Shown one piece after another: positions 23,870 to 33,153 of a stretch of 64,000 nt of DNA. Below the pieces are notes generated by a model. It searched no databases. It was not told where the DNA came from and saw nothing but the letters and a program-made list of their open reading frames with translations. The position numbers and the translations under genes were made by a program. Each line of letters begins with the position of its first letter. Position 1 is the first letter of the stretch. Location: NCBI RefSeq assembly GCF_001424545.1, contig NZ_LMQL01000012.1, positions 62,001-126,000 on the forward strand, written 5' to 3'. The DNA is from Ramlibacter sp. Leaf400. Lineage in GTDB: Bacteria > Pseudomonadota > Gammaproteobacteria > Burkholderiales > Burkholderiaceae_C.

Positions 23870-24766
23870 ATGAACAAGTGGATCCGACGCGGCGGCATCG
23901 CCGTCGCGGCCCTGGCCGTGCTGGCCGGCGGCGCCGTCTTCGCCGGCCTGCAGATGGCCGACAGCCGCATGGCGCGCACCGTCGACGTGAAGGTGCAACC
24001 CGTGGCGTACCGCAGCGACGCCGCGGCGCTGGAGCGTGGCAAATACCTGTACAACTCGCGCGGCTGCATCGACTGCCACGGCGCCGACGGCGCGGGCCGC
24101 ACCTTCGTGGAGAAGGGCGACGACCTGAAGATCAAGGGCCCCAACATCACCCGCGGCACCGGCGGCGTGGTCGCCGCCTACCAGCCTCAGGACTGGGTGC
24201 GGGCCATCCGGCACGGCGTGGCGCCCTCGGGCCGCCCGCTGATGGTGATGCCCAGCGAGGACTACAACCGGTTCACCGACGACGACCTGGCCTCCCTGGT
24301 GGCCTACGTCCGCAGCCTGCCGCCGGCGCAGGGCACCGGCGCGGAGATCCGCCTGCCGCTGCCGGCGCGCGTGCTGTACGGTTTCGGCGCCATCCCCGAC
24401 GCGGCCAGCCGCATCGACCACGGCCTGCCGCCGCAGCAGCCGATCCCCGAGGCCGTGTCGGCGCAGCACGGCGCCTACGTGGCCAACATGTGCCTGGGCT
24501 GCCACGGCGAGAAGCTGGCCGGCGGCAAGATCCCGGGCGGCCCGCCCGACTGGCCGGCAGCCGCCAACCTGACGCCGGGCCCCGGCTCGGCGATGCCGCT
24601 CTATCCCGATGCCGACGCCATGCTGAAGATGTTCCGCACCGGCAAGCGGCCGGACGGCAGCGTTGTGCAGGTGATGCCGTTCGGTTCGCTGAAGAACATG
24701 AGCGACACCGACGTGCGGGCGCTGCACCTGTACCTGAAGACGCTGGCGCCGCTGCCGAAGGGCTGA
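23870..24766 (+). CDS. membrane-anchored diheme cytochrome c
   Basis: A 298-residue protein with an N-terminal signal anchor (residues 8-29) and two cytochrome c domains with heme sites CIDCH (66-70) and CLGCH (208-212). Candidate axial Met residues are in LMVMPSED and VMPFGSLKNMSD. It resembles the diheme cytochromes that accept electrons from periplasmic dehydrogenases. No dehydrogenase gene is adjacent, so its donor is unknown; the sox system 14 kb away is one possible user. The ATG at 23870 follows a GGAGGG ribosome-binding site. Confidence 0.88.
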   Translation: MNKWIRRGGIAVAALAVLAGGAVFAGLQMADSRMARTVDVKVQPVAYRSDAAALERGKYLYNSRGCIDCHGADGAGRTFVEKGDDLKIKGPNITRGTGGVVAAYQPQDWVRAIRHGVAPSGRPLMVMPSEDYNRFTDDDLASLVAYVRSLPPAQGTGAEIRLPLPARVLYGFGAIPDAASRIDHGLPPQQPIPEAVSAQHGAYVANMCLGCHGEKLAGGKIPGGPPDWPAAANLTPGPGSAMPLYPDADAMLKMFRTGKRPDGSVVQVMPFGSLKNMSDTDVRALHLYLKTLAPLPKG

Positions 24767-24774
24767 GGCGCCTG

Positions 24775-24868
24775 CCGTCGTCCCCGCGTAGGCGGGGACC
24801 CAGCGCAGCGCGCCCCCGAGGCCGGCGAAGGCGGAAGCCCTGGATTCCCGCCTTCGCGGGAATGACGG
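24775..24868. repeat. dRS3-like inverted-repeat element
   Basis: A 94-bp element with CCGTC/GACGG ends. The left arm is GTCCCC-N8-GGGGAC (24780-24799), the right arm ATTCCC-N8-GGGAAT (24844-24863). Orientation is opposite to the copy at 1,937. It lies between convergent genes. Confidence 0.85.
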
Positions 24869-24876
24869 AGTTTCTT

Positions 24877-26706
24877 TCACCGCGGCGGACCCGCGTCGAA
24901 CCGCCAGGCGATCGCGAAATGCTGCATCAGCTGCGCAACCCGCTCTTTCGCCTCGCCCTCATCCCCCTCGAACCGCGCCTGCAGCCCGCTGCCCGCATCC
25001 ACCACCGTCACCCGCACCGCGTCCGCCAGCCCGGCGCGCTCCAGCCGCTCCCGCAGCACGCGCTCGCAGGCCAGCATCCGCAGGCGCGGCTTGAAGACCT
25101 TGCCGATCGCCGTCATCGGAATGGCCGGCAGCACGTCGATGCGCTTGGGGCAGGCCGGCCGCTCGGGGATGCGCTCGTTGGCGAAGGCGGACAGCTCCTG
25201 CAGGGTCAATGCAGCCCCCGGCCGCAGCGACACGAAGGCCACCGGCAACTCGCCCGCGTACTCGTCCGGCTCGCCCACGGCCGCAGCCATCAGCACGTCG
25301 GGATGCTGGAGCAGCGCCTCCTCGATAACCTGCGGGTCGATGTTGTGGGCGCCGCGGATGATCACGTCCTTGGCCCGGCCCGTGACGAACACCCGGCCTT
25401 CTTCGTCGAGGTGCCCGATGTCGCCGGTGATCAGCCAGCCGTCGTCGGTGAACGTGCCTGCGTTGCGCCGCGCATCCGTGTAGCCCGGGCCGACGTTGGG
25501 CCCGCGCACGCGCAGGATGCCGCTCTCGCCGGCGCCGCATTCGCGCCCGTCCGCCGCCATCGCCTTGACCTGGGTGAACGGCAGCGGCAGCCCGCAGGAG
25601 CCCGGCACCCGCGGCGCGAGGAAGGGCTCGATGCTGATCACGCCGGCGCACTCGGTCATGCCCAGGATGTTGCGCACCGGCCGGCCGAACTTGCGCTCGA
25701 AGGCGGCCGCCAGCTCCGTCGGCAGCGGTGAGCCGCCCGTCAGCAGCATGCGAACGCTGCGCAGCGCCGCGGGGCTCGGCTCCAGCCCCAGCAGGGTCGC
25801 GATCACGGTCGGCACGGCGGCCAGCAGCGTGACGCCGTGCCGCTCCACGAAGGTCCAGTACTGCCTGGCGAACGCCGGGTTGCGCAGGCCCTGCCGCGTG
25901 GGCAGCACCACCTCGGCGCCGCTGAGCAGCGCCGAGAGGCCATAGACGAAGGCGCCGGCGACGTGGAACAGCGGAAAGCCGTTGAGGATCACGTCCTGCT
26001 CGCGCATCGCGTACATCTGCGCCGCGCCCCAGGCCGCGTGCAGCTGGTTGCGGTGCGTGTGCTGCGCGAGCTTGGGCGCACCGGTGGTGCCGCCGGTGTG
26101 GAAGAGGGCAGCGAGGCGGTCCGGGTTCGTCTGTTCACCGGACGAGGGAGCGTCGGCCGGCATCGCCGCGATCGCTTCCGAGAACCCGCCCTCGCCGGGC
26201 GCGCCGCCGACCGCCAGCACGTGCTTCAGGCCGGGGCAGGCGGCACGCAGCTCGGGAACGCGCGACCAGATGTCCAGGTCCTCGTTCAGTCCCAGCGCCA
26301 CGAGGAGGTTGCACTCGGCCGCACGGACCAGCTCGGCGATGTGCGTGGCATCGAGCATGAAGTTGATCGGGCAGACCACGCCCACCGCCTCGCCGCCCCA
26401 GAGCGCGAGGTAGGCCTCGGGGACCGCCGGCAGCAGCATCGCCACGCGCACCGGCTCGTCGCCGGCCAGGTGCCGGAACAGGTTCGCGGTGCGGTGGATG
26501 TCGGCGAGGAGCTGCTCGTAGGTCCAGGTGCGCGGTGGCGTCGCGGGGTCGGCGTCGACGATGAAGGTCAGGGCGCGGCGCTGGGCGTATCGGCGCGCCG
26601 CGTCGGCCAGCGCTTGGTGGACGCTGCCATGCGCCATGAAGGCCACGTAGGGGCCGGTTGAGATTCGCGCCGTGTCCGCGGCGCTCTGGATGTCGAACCG
26701 TTGCAT
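24877..26706 (-). CDS. acyl-CoA synthetase (AMP-forming)
   Basis: A 609-residue member of the ANL superfamily that activates a carboxylate with ATP and CoA. Visible motifs are the P-loop (ALFHTGGTTGAPK), the adenine-site segment (NILGMTECAG), DDGWLITGDIGHLDEEG and the hinge (VTGRAKDVIIRGAHNID); Lys in MTAIGKVFKPRLR is the catalytic C-terminal lysine. Length is about 60 residues longer than the usual 540-550. It may start a degradation route for the acid imported by the Bug/Tct proteins nearby; the substrate is unknown. The ATG at 26706 precedes the conserved part. Confidence 0.88.
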   Translation of the reverse strand: MQRFDIQSAADTARISTGPYVAFMAHGSVHQALADAARRYAQRRALTFIVDADPATPPRTWTYEQLLADIHRTANLFRHLAGDEPVRVAMLLPAVPEAYLALWGGEAVGVVCPINFMLDATHIAELVRAAECNLLVALGLNEDLDIWSRVPELRAACPGLKHVLAVGGAPGEGGFSEAIAAMPADAPSSGEQTNPDRLAALFHTGGTTGAPKLAQHTHRNQLHAAWGAAQMYAMREQDVILNGFPLFHVAGAFVYGLSALLSGAEVVLPTRQGLRNPAFARQYWTFVERHGVTLLAAVPTVIATLLGLEPSPAALRSVRMLLTGGSPLPTELAAAFERKFGRPVRNILGMTECAGVISIEPFLAPRVPGSCGLPLPFTQVKAMAADGRECGAGESGILRVRGPNVGPGYTDARRNAGTFTDDGWLITGDIGHLDEEGRVFVTGRAKDVIIRGAHNIDPQVIEEALLQHPDVLMAAAVGEPDEYAGELPVAFVSLRPGAALTLQELSAFANERIPERPACPKRIDVLPAIPMTAIGKVFKPRLRMLACERVLRERLERAGLADAVRVTVVDAGSGLQARFEGDEGEAKERVAQLMQHFAIAWRFDAGPPR

Positions 26707-26730
26707 GGAAGGCCTCGCATCAACTCAAGG

Positions 26731-26818
26731 CGTCATTCCCGCGAAGGCGGGAACCCAGGGCTTCCGGCAGTCCGCTGAAGGCGGACGCACTGGATTCCCG
26801 CCTCCGCGGGAATGACGG
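26731..26818. repeat. dRS3-like inverted-repeat element
   Basis: An 88-bp element. The left arm is ATTCCCGCGAAGGCGGGAAC (one mismatch), the right arm ATTCCC-N8-GGGAAT. It lies between two minus-strand genes. Confidence 0.85.
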
Positions 26819-26838
26819 TTACGACGGGCTTCGGCGCC

Positions 26839-27803
26839 TCAGTCCACCTTCGCCCCCGAATCCCGAACGATCTTGCCCCACTTCACCGACTCCGCGCGCA
26901 TGAAGCCGCCGAAGGCCTCCGGCCCGCCGCCCACGATCTGCATGCCCAGGCCCTGCAGCTTCTCCTGAACGTCGGGCTGCTGCAGCGCCCTGGCCACGTC
27001 GCCGTTCATGCGCGCCACGATCTCCTTGGGCGTGCCGGCCGGCGCCAGCAGGCCGAACCACTGCAGGGCCTCGAAGTTCGGCAGGCCCGACGACGCCACC
27101 GTGGGCAGTTTGGGCGCCACCGGCGACGGCTTGGCATCCGTGACCGCGAGCGCGTTGAGCTTGCCCGACTGCACGTGCGGCAGGAAGGCGACCGCGGTGC
27201 CGAAAGCGACGTGAACCCGCCCGGCCACCAGGTCCAGCGTCATCGGCGAGTCGCCCTTGTAGGGCACGTGCTGCATCTGCACGCCGGCCAGCGACTTGAA
27301 GTACTCGGCCGTCAGGTGCGACACGCTGCCGTTGCCGGTGGAGCCGAACATGAACTCGCCGGGCCGGGCCTTGGCCTGGGCGATGAACTCCGACACGCTC
27401 TTCGCCTGACCACCATCAGGATGGTCGCGGTGCCCAGCAGCGTCACCGGCGAGAAGTCGCGCACCGGGTCGTAGGGCAGCTTGGCGTACAGGCTGGGCGC
27501 GATGGCATGCGTGCTGCTGGTGGCCATCAGGAAGGTGTAGCCGTCGGCCGGCGCCTTGGCCACCAGGTCCGAGCCGGTGGTGCCGCCCGCGCCGGCGCGG
27601 TTGTCCACCACCACCGGCTGGCCGAGCGACTGGGTCAGCTTCTCCGCGATCTGCCGGCCCACGATGTCGGTGGAGCCGCCCGCCGGGAAGGGGATCACCA
27701 GGCGGATCGGCTTGGCCGGCCAGGACTGCGCGAGCGCACCGCCGGCGGCGAGGGCCAGGCCCAGCGCGGTGACGAGCGCGCGGCGGGTGAGGATCGAAGG
27801 CAT
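26839..27803 (-). pseudogene. Bug-family (TctC-like) binding protein, frameshifted
   Basis: Two overlapping frames together make one Bug/TctC periplasmic binding protein. The N-terminal part starts at 27803 with a signal peptide (RRALVTALGLALAAGGALAQ) and the family motif IPFPAGGSTDIVGR, up to TATILMVV. The C-terminal part resumes in another frame at QAKSVSEFIAQ and runs to the stop at 26839. Comparison with the intact paralogue at 30,326-31,297 (LVVNPSVPANTLAEF) shows that about five codons are replaced by two bases, that is a deletion of about 13 bases at 27406-27407. A 6-bp palindrome ACCATC-AG-GATGGT (27412-27425) abuts the junction. It is either a recent pseudogene or a sequence error. 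Confidence 0.85.
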
Positions 27804-27833
27804 GGCGAGGCTCCTGTGGGGAAGGGATGCGTT

Positions 27834-29081
27834 TCAGGCGCGTGCCAGCGCGGCGTCCGCTGGCACGGGCGCGGCCGCCCCGAGCAACGCGTCGGCGATG
27901 CGCTGCGCGGTGTTGAGCGAATCGGTCAGGCCCAGGTGGCCGTGCCCCGTGGCGAGCCACAGGCCGCGGTCGCGCGGCGCGGCGCCGACCACCGGCACCG
28001 AGTCGGGCATGCAGGGGCGGTGGCCCATCCAGGTGCGCGTCGGCAGGTCGTCCAGGCCGCGGAAGGTCTCTCGCGCGATGCGGCCGAGCACCGCGGCGCG
28101 GCGCGGGTCGGGTGGCGCCTCCAGGCCGGCGATCTCCACCGTGCCGCCCACGCGCAGGCCATCCTCCATCGGCGTGACGAAGACCTTGCGGTCGGCCAGC
28201 ACCACGGTGCGCGACACGGTGTCGCGCCCGCCCTCGAACTGCAGGTGGTAGCCGCGCTGGCTCTCCAGCGCCAGGTGCACGCCCAGCGGCGCCAGCAGCT
28301 CGCGCGACCAGGCGCCGGCCGCCACCACGGCATGGTCGAAGCGCTCGCCGTCGGCCTCGCCCCGGGCGTGCAGCCGCCAGCCGTGGCCCTCGGGCTGCAG
28401 GCGATCGACCTGCGCGCACACGATGCGCCCGCCCGCGGCCGCGTACGCGCGCGCCATCGCCTGCACGTAGCGGAAGGGGTTGAGGATGGTGGCGTGGTCC
28501 GCCAGGTACATGCCGAGCCGGTAGCGCGGGGACACGCCCGGCTCCAGCGCCTCGATGCCGGCGCGGTCCAGCCGCTCGACCTGGAAGCCGTACTCCTGGC
28601 GCATGCGCCAGCCGGTGGCGTCCTTGACCAGCGCCGCGGCGTCGGGGTACAGGTGCAGGTGGCCGCGGCGCAGGAACAGCTCGGGCACGCCGAGTTCGCG
28701 CGCCATCGCCTCGTGCGCGTCGAGCGCCCCGGCGTGGATGGCGGCCAGCTTCGCCGCGGCCTCCTTCACCGCCGCCGGTCGCGCCGAAGCGACGAAGCGC
28801 AGCAGCCAGGGCAGCGCGCGCGGCAGGTAGCGCAGCGGCAGGTAGAGCGGGCTCTCGTCGTCCAGCAGCATGCCGGGCACCGAAGCCAGCACGCCGGGCA
28901 TGGCCAGCGGCGCGACCGAGGCCGGGCTCACCGCGCCGGAGTTGCCGTAGCTGCAGCCGTGGCCGGGCTCGTCGCGGTCGACCAGCGTGACGTCGGCGCC
29001 GCGCTTGCGCAGCGCCAGGGCGATGCTGGTGCCGACGATGCCGGCGCCGACCACCGCCACGCGCGGGGAAGCGGTGGCCAT
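27834..29081 (-). CDS. FAD-dependent D-amino-acid dehydrogenase-like oxidoreductase
   Basis: A 415-residue flavoprotein of the DAO/DadA family with an N-terminal Rossmann motif (VAVVGAGIVGTSIALALRKRG, residues about 8-28), the acid end of strand 2 (VTLVDRDEPGHGCSYGNSG) and the C-terminal FAD signature (WMGHRPCMPDSVPVVGAAP, GHGHLGLTDS). Relatives oxidise D-amino acids or secondary amino acids. It starts one base after the amidohydrolase stop (29083), so the two are one operon: a peptide- or amide-cleaving enzyme followed by an amino-acid dehydrogenase. The substrate is not readable. Confidence 0.85.
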   Translation of the reverse strand: MATASPRVAVVGAGIVGTSIALALRKRGADVTLVDRDEPGHGCSYGNSGAVSPASVAPLAMPGVLASVPGMLLDDESPLYLPLRYLPRALPWLLRFVASARPAAVKEAAAKLAAIHAGALDAHEAMARELGVPELFLRRGHLHLYPDAAALVKDATGWRMRQEYGFQVERLDRAGIEALEPGVSPRYRLGMYLADHATILNPFRYVQAMARAYAAAGGRIVCAQVDRLQPEGHGWRLHARGEADGERFDHAVVAAGAWSRELLAPLGVHLALESQRGYHLQFEGGRDTVSRTVVLADRKVFVTPMEDGLRVGGTVEIAGLEAPPDPRRAAVLGRIARETFRGLDDLPTRTWMGHRPCMPDSVPVVGAAPRDRGLWLATGHGHLGLTDSLNTAQRIADALLGAAAPVPADAALARA

Positions 29082-29082
29082 C

Positions 29083-30303
29083 TCAGCGCGCCGCCTGCGG
29101 GCGCTTGTCGGACACCACGCGGCCGTCCTTGAGCACCAGCTGCAGGCGCCGCACGTTGTTGATGTCCTCCAGCGGGTTGGCGCCCACCACGATCAGGTCG
29201 GCGATCTTGCCCACCTCCACCGTGCCGAGGTCGTCGCCCACGCCGCAGACTGCCGCGCCGTTGCGGGTGGCGGCCACCAGCGCCTGCCAGGGCGTGGCGC
29301 CGTCGCGAACCCACAGGCCCAGCTCCAGCAGCGCCGCGTCCTTGAGCGGGCGGATGTCCGAGCCCAGTGCCATCTTCACGCCGGCCTTGAGCGCCTTGAG
29401 GAAGCCGGCCTGGTGCACGTCCGCGGCCGCGTCGGCGCGGCAGCACAGCGAATGGGCCAGGTTGCGGTTCTTCACCCAGCGCTGCTCCCAGTCGTTGGTG
29501 GCCTGGGTGGGCGTGAGGTGGCTGATGGACAGCGTGGGCACGTACCAGGTGCCGTGCTCCAGGAACAGCTCGATGCACTCGTCGTCCAGGATGTAGCCGT
29601 GCTCGATGCTGTGCGCGCCCAGGCGGATCGCCGCCTTCACCGAAGGCGGGTTGGTGGCGTGCGCCATCACCTTGAACTCGCGCAGCTTGCAGATGTCGAA
29701 TGCCGCCTTCAGCTCCTCCTCCAGCAGGAAGGAGTGGCGGTGCAGGTCCCAGGCCGGGCCCATGATGCCGCCCGAGAGGTTCATCTTGATGTGGTCGACG
29801 CCGTTCTTGATCTGCTCGCGGATCGCCTTCACCCAGCCGTAGGGACCGTCGACCTCCAGCGCGTGGCCCGAGGTGAGGAAGTGCCCGCCGGTCGTCGTGA
29901 GGAAGTGGCCGGCCGCGAACAGCCGCGGGCCCAGGTGCTGGCCCGAATCGAAAGCGCGCTTCCAGGCCACGTCCATGTAGTGGTGGGCGCCGGCGCAGCG
30001 CAAGCCCACGATGCCCGATTCCAGCAGGGCCGCCTGCAGCCGGTGGCCGAACAGTGTCACCTGGTCGGGCAGCGGCATGTCCGCGAGCGACTGGAAATAG
30101 TCGGGGTGGATGTGCACGTCCCACAGGCCGGGCATCAGGTACGCGCCCTTGAGGTCGATCACCTCGGCATCGCCTACGGGCGGCGCGCTGCCGGCGGGAA
30201 AGATCTCCTTGATGCGGCCGTCTTCCAGCAACACGGCGCAGTCCGGCTGGGGCTTGGGGTCGACGCAATCGATCAGCGTCGCATGGGTCAACAGGGTTCT
30301 CAT
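29083..30303 (-). CDS. amidohydrolase (imidazolonepropionase/prolidase-like)
   Basis: A 406-residue metal-dependent amidohydrolase with the first metal motif (GLWDVHIHPDYF), a metal-bridging Lys candidate in DHIKMNLSGG, His residues in VMAHATNP and SIEHGYILD, and the catalytic Asp in LGSDIRPL. This is the subfamily that includes Xaa-Pro dipeptidase-like and other peptidase-type enzymes. No signal peptide is visible. It lies between the DadA-like gene (1-base gap) and a Bug-type binding protein gene, which suggests import and hydrolysis of a dipeptide-like or N-acyl compound. Confidence 0.85.
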   Translation of the reverse strand: MRTLLTHATLIDCVDPKPQPDCAVLLEDGRIKEIFPAGSAPPVGDAEVIDLKGAYLMPGLWDVHIHPDYFQSLADMPLPDQVTLFGHRLQAALLESGIVGLRCAGAHHYMDVAWKRAFDSGQHLGPRLFAAGHFLTTTGGHFLTSGHALEVDGPYGWVKAIREQIKNGVDHIKMNLSGGIMGPAWDLHRHSFLLEEELKAAFDICKLREFKVMAHATNPPSVKAAIRLGAHSIEHGYILDDECIELFLEHGTWYVPTLSISHLTPTQATNDWEQRWVKNRNLAHSLCCRADAAADVHQAGFLKALKAGVKMALGSDIRPLKDAALLELGLWVRDGATPWQALVAATRNGAAVCGVGDDLGTVEVGKIADLIVVGANPLEDINNVRRLQLVLKDGRVVSDKRPQAAR

Positions 30304-30325
30304 GGGATCCGATGCTAAGAGGCAG

Positions 30326-31297
30326 TCACTCGGCCACGATGCCGACCTTGCCCGCCAGGTCCTTCCACTTGGCCACCTCGCCCTGCACGAAGCGGGCGTA
30401 CTCCTCGGGCGACTGCGGCGCGGGCACGATGCCGCGGTCGCCGAAGGTCTTGCCGAGTTCGGGCGAGTTCAGCAGCGCCACCGCCTCGGCGTTGATGCGA
30501 TCGACCACCGGCCGCGGCGTCTTCGCCGGCGCGAACAGGCCGAACCAGGTGCCGCCCGAGAAGTTCGGCAGGCCGGCTTCCGCGAAGGTGGGCACCTGCG
30601 GCGTGCTGGCCAGGCGCTGGCGGGTGGCGACGGCCAGCGCGCGCAGCTTCCCGGCCTTCACGTGCTCCAGCACCGCCGGCGGCGTGTCGAAGCTGTACTG
30701 CACCTGGCCGCCGATCAGGTCGGTCATCGACGGGCCGCTGCCCTTGTAGGGCACGTGCACGCTGCTGATGCCGGTGAGCGACTTGAACAGCTCGCCCGCC
30801 AGGTGGTTGGACGTGTTGTTGCCGAACGAGGAGTAGTTCAGCTTGCCCGGGTTGGCCCGGGCGTAGGCGATGAACTCGGCCAGCGTGTTGGCCGGCACCG
30901 AGGGATTCACCACCAGGAAGAACGGCACCTGGCCCACGCCCGTGATCGGCTGCAGGTCGCGCACCGGGTCGTAGGGCATGGACTTCATGGTGATGGGTGC
31001 GATCGAGACCTCGGGCGAGGCTGCCAGCAGCAGCGTGTAGCCGTCGGGGTCGGCGCGCACCACGGTCGACGCGGCCACGGTGCCACCCGCACCGGCGCGG
31101 TTTTCCACCACCACCTGCTGCCCCAGCTTGCGACCGAGCTGCTCCGCGAGCAGGCGGCCGGCCACGTCGGTGCTGCCGCCGGGCGGGTAGCCGATCAGCA
31201 CGCGCACCGGGCGCGAAGGCCAGGGCGCCTGCTGCGCGAAGGCGGCGCCGGGCACCAGGCCCGCGGCGCTGGTGAGCAGGAAGTCTCGACGTTGCAT
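30326..31297 (-). CDS. Bug-family (TctC-like) periplasmic binding protein
   Basis: A 323-residue extracytoplasmic binding protein of the tripartite tricarboxylate transporter type. The signal peptide is RRDFLLTSAAGLVPGAAFAQ (Tat-like). Family landmarks are IGYPPGGSTDVAGR, VENRAGAGGTVAAS, YDPVRDLQPI and HVPYKGSGPSMTDLIGG. The ATG at 31297 has a GGAGAA ribosome-binding site and is preferred over the longer frame. It is the first gene of the Bug-amidohydrolase-DadA unit and divergent from the carbon-nitrogen hydrolase across a repeated site (31,366-31,402). Confidence 0.9.
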   Translation of the reverse strand: MQRRDFLLTSAAGLVPGAAFAQQAPWPSRPVRVLIGYPPGGSTDVAGRLLAEQLGRKLGQQVVVENRAGAGGTVAASTVVRADPDGYTLLLAASPEVSIAPITMKSMPYDPVRDLQPITGVGQVPFFLVVNPSVPANTLAEFIAYARANPGKLNYSSFGNNTSNHLAGELFKSLTGISSVHVPYKGSGPSMTDLIGGQVQYSFDTPPAVLEHVKAGKLRALAVATRQRLASTPQVPTFAEAGLPNFSGGTWFGLFAPAKTPRPVVDRINAEAVALLNSPELGKTFGDRGIVPAPQSPEEYARFVQGEVAKWKDLAGKVGIVAE

Positions 31298-31365
31298 GGG
31301 CGTTCTCCAGGCACGCGGCCGCCGGCCGGCGGCTTCGCATGGCGTTTGCACTGTAGACGGCCGGC

Positions 31366-31402
31366 GTATCGAAAGGCAATATGTCGGTATCGGAATGCAA
31401 TA
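31366..31402. promoter_or_regulatory. direct-repeat operator in the Bug / C-N hydrolase divergent promoter
   Basis: GTATCGAAAGGCAATA (31366-31381) and GTATCGGAATGCAATA (31387-31402) match at 14 of 16 positions and are 21 bp apart, two helical turns. It is A+T-rich relative to its surroundings. The IclR regulator encoded downstream is the likely binder. Confidence 0.65.
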
Positions 31403-31422
31403 ACCATCGGACGGGGAGATCC

Positions 31423-32292
31423 ATGGCCCGAACCCTCACCCTCGCGGCGGCCCAGACCGGCAGCGTGGAAGACGGCGACCTGCGCACCATCACCGAGGCG
31501 GCGCACGCCATGCTGGACGAGGCGGCCCGCCAGCAGGTGCGGCTGCTCACGTTCGGCGAGCTGTTCCTCACGCCCTTCTTCGCCAACCGGCTGGTGGAGG
31601 ACTTCGACCGCTGGTTCATGGATGGCGAGCACGAGGTGCTGGCGGGGCTGCGCGAGAAGGCCAGGCGCCACCGCATCGCGCTGGTGCTGCCCTTCGCCGA
31701 GCGGGCCAATGACGGCTGGTTCAACAGCGCGTTCGTCTACGACGAGGACGGTCGCGAGGCCGGCCGCTACCGCAAGACCCACATCCCGGCCTACTTCCCC
31801 AGCGAGGGCCCGGGCGGCACCGGCAGCTTCGAGAAGTTCTACTTCGCGCCCGGCGCGTCGCTGCAGACGTACGCCGTGGCGGGCACGCGCATCGGCGTGC
31901 AGATCTGCAACGACCGGCTGTATCCGGAGGCCTCGCGCGCGCTGGCACTCGCCGGCGCGGAGCTGATCGCGATGCCGATCGCTTTCTCCACGTACGCCGA
32001 CCCGGCCCAGCGCACCTCGATCTGGGAGATCCCGCTGCGCGCCCGCGCGTACGAGAACGGCGTCTTCGTGCTGGCCTGCAACCGGGTCGGCACCGAGGGC
32101 CCGCGCCACCACCTCGGGCGCAGCATGGTGGTGGACCCGCGCGGGATGATCGTCGCCGAGGCGGGCACGCAGCAGCCGCAGCTGCTCACGGCGCAGGTCG
32201 ACCTGGAGGTCGTGACGGCCGCCCGCAAGCAATTCCCCTGGTGGCGCGACCGCCGGCCCGACCTCTACGGGCCGCTGGCGACGGCGCGTTGA
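31423..32292 (+). CDS. carbon-nitrogen hydrolase (N-carbamoyl/ureidopropionase-like)
   Basis: A 289-residue nitrilase-superfamily enzyme with the full Glu-Lys-Cys triad: Glu46 (LLTFGELFLTPF), Lys118 (RYRKTHIP) and Cys162 (VQICNDRLYPE). The pattern is closest to N-carbamoylputrescine amidase and beta-ureidopropionase types that hydrolyse N-carbamoyl or amide bonds. The ATG at 31423 follows a GGGGAG ribosome-binding site; an upstream in-frame ATG at 31381 lies in the operator repeat. It begins the plus-strand unit with the IclR gene (9 bases on). Confidence 0.87.
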   Translation: MARTLTLAAAQTGSVEDGDLRTITEAAHAMLDEAARQQVRLLTFGELFLTPFFANRLVEDFDRWFMDGEHEVLAGLREKARRHRIALVLPFAERANDGWFNSAFVYDEDGREAGRYRKTHIPAYFPSEGPGGTGSFEKFYFAPGASLQTYAVAGTRIGVQICNDRLYPEASRALALAGAELIAMPIAFSTYADPAQRTSIWEIPLRARAYENGVFVLACNRVGTEGPRHHLGRSMVVDPRGMIVAEAGTQQPQLLTAQVDLEVVTAARKQFPWWRDRRPDLYGPLATAR

Positions 32293-32300
32293 AACCGCCC

Positions 32301-33122
32301 ATGCCCGCTGCCGCCAGCACGTCCCCACGCGCGCGCCGCGCCGCCACGGTGGAAGGCGACAGCCCGCTCTTCATGGGCTCGCTGGCCAAGTGCTTCCAGG
32401 TGCTGGAGGCGCTCAACACCGCCGGCCGCGCCGTGGGCCTGACCGAACTCGCTCAGCTCGCCGGCCTGGACCGCAGCGGCGTGCAGCGCATCACGCACAC
32501 GCTGAGGGTGCTCGGCTACCTGCGCCAGGACCCGGCGACCAAGGCGTTCCGCCTGTCGGGCCGCATGCTGGAGTTCGGCCACACGGTGCTGGCCACCGAC
32601 CGGTTGCGCGAGCGCGCCCAGCCGCACCTGGAAGCGCTGAACCGGCGCACCGCCGAGACGGTGAACCTGATGGAGCTGGAAGGCGACGAGATCGTGTATG
32701 TCGCGCGCTACCCCAGCCTGCACGCGGTGAGCGTGGACCTGCACGTGGGATCGCGCCTGCCGGCCTTCTGCACCGCCGCGGGCCGCGCCATCCTCTCGTG
32801 CATGGACCCGGCGGATGCGGCCGCCCGCCTCAAGGCCGCGCGCCGCACCGCGATGACCTCGCTGACCGTGACCGACCTGGCCGGCCTGCGGGCCGCGCTG
32901 GACGAGGCGCGCGAGCAGGGCTACGCCCTCAACAACCAGGAAGCCTTCGTCGGCGACGTCTCGGTGGCCGCGCCGCTGCGCGACCCGCAGGGCCTGCCGC
33001 TGGGCGCCGTCAACATCGCCGTGCCCTCGCCGCGCTGGCGGCTGGAGGACGTGCTCGCGCGGCTGGTGCCGCCGCTGCTCAAGACCGCCGCGGCGATCAA
33101 CCGCGAGATCCGCCATCTCTGA
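32301..33122 (+). CDS. IclR-family transcriptional regulator
   Basis: A 273-residue regulator with an N-terminal winged helix (FQVLEALNTAGRAVGLTELA, LDRSGVQRITHTLRVLGYL) and a C-terminal IclR effector domain (LPAFCTAAGRAILSCM, EGYALNNQE-like QGYALNNQEAFVG, PLGAVNIAVPSPRW). IclR proteins sense small acids and control the adjacent catabolic genes. Placement between the C-N hydrolase and a Bug protein suggests it controls both directions from the repeat at 31,366-31,402. The ATG at 32301 is nine bases after the preceding stop. Confidence 0.92.
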   Translation: MPAAASTSPRARRAATVEGDSPLFMGSLAKCFQVLEALNTAGRAVGLTELAQLAGLDRSGVQRITHTLRVLGYLRQDPATKAFRLSGRMLEFGHTVLATDRLRERAQPHLEALNRRTAETVNLMELEGDEIVYVARYPSLHAVSVDLHVGSRLPAFCTAAGRAILSCMDPADAAARLKAARRTAMTSLTVTDLAGLRAALDEAREQGYALNNQEAFVGDVSVAAPLRDPQGLPLGAVNIAVPSPRWRLEDVLARLVPPLLKTAAAINREIRHL

Positions 33123-33153
33123 TCCCATTCCACTTGGCCCCAGGAGGTCCGAC

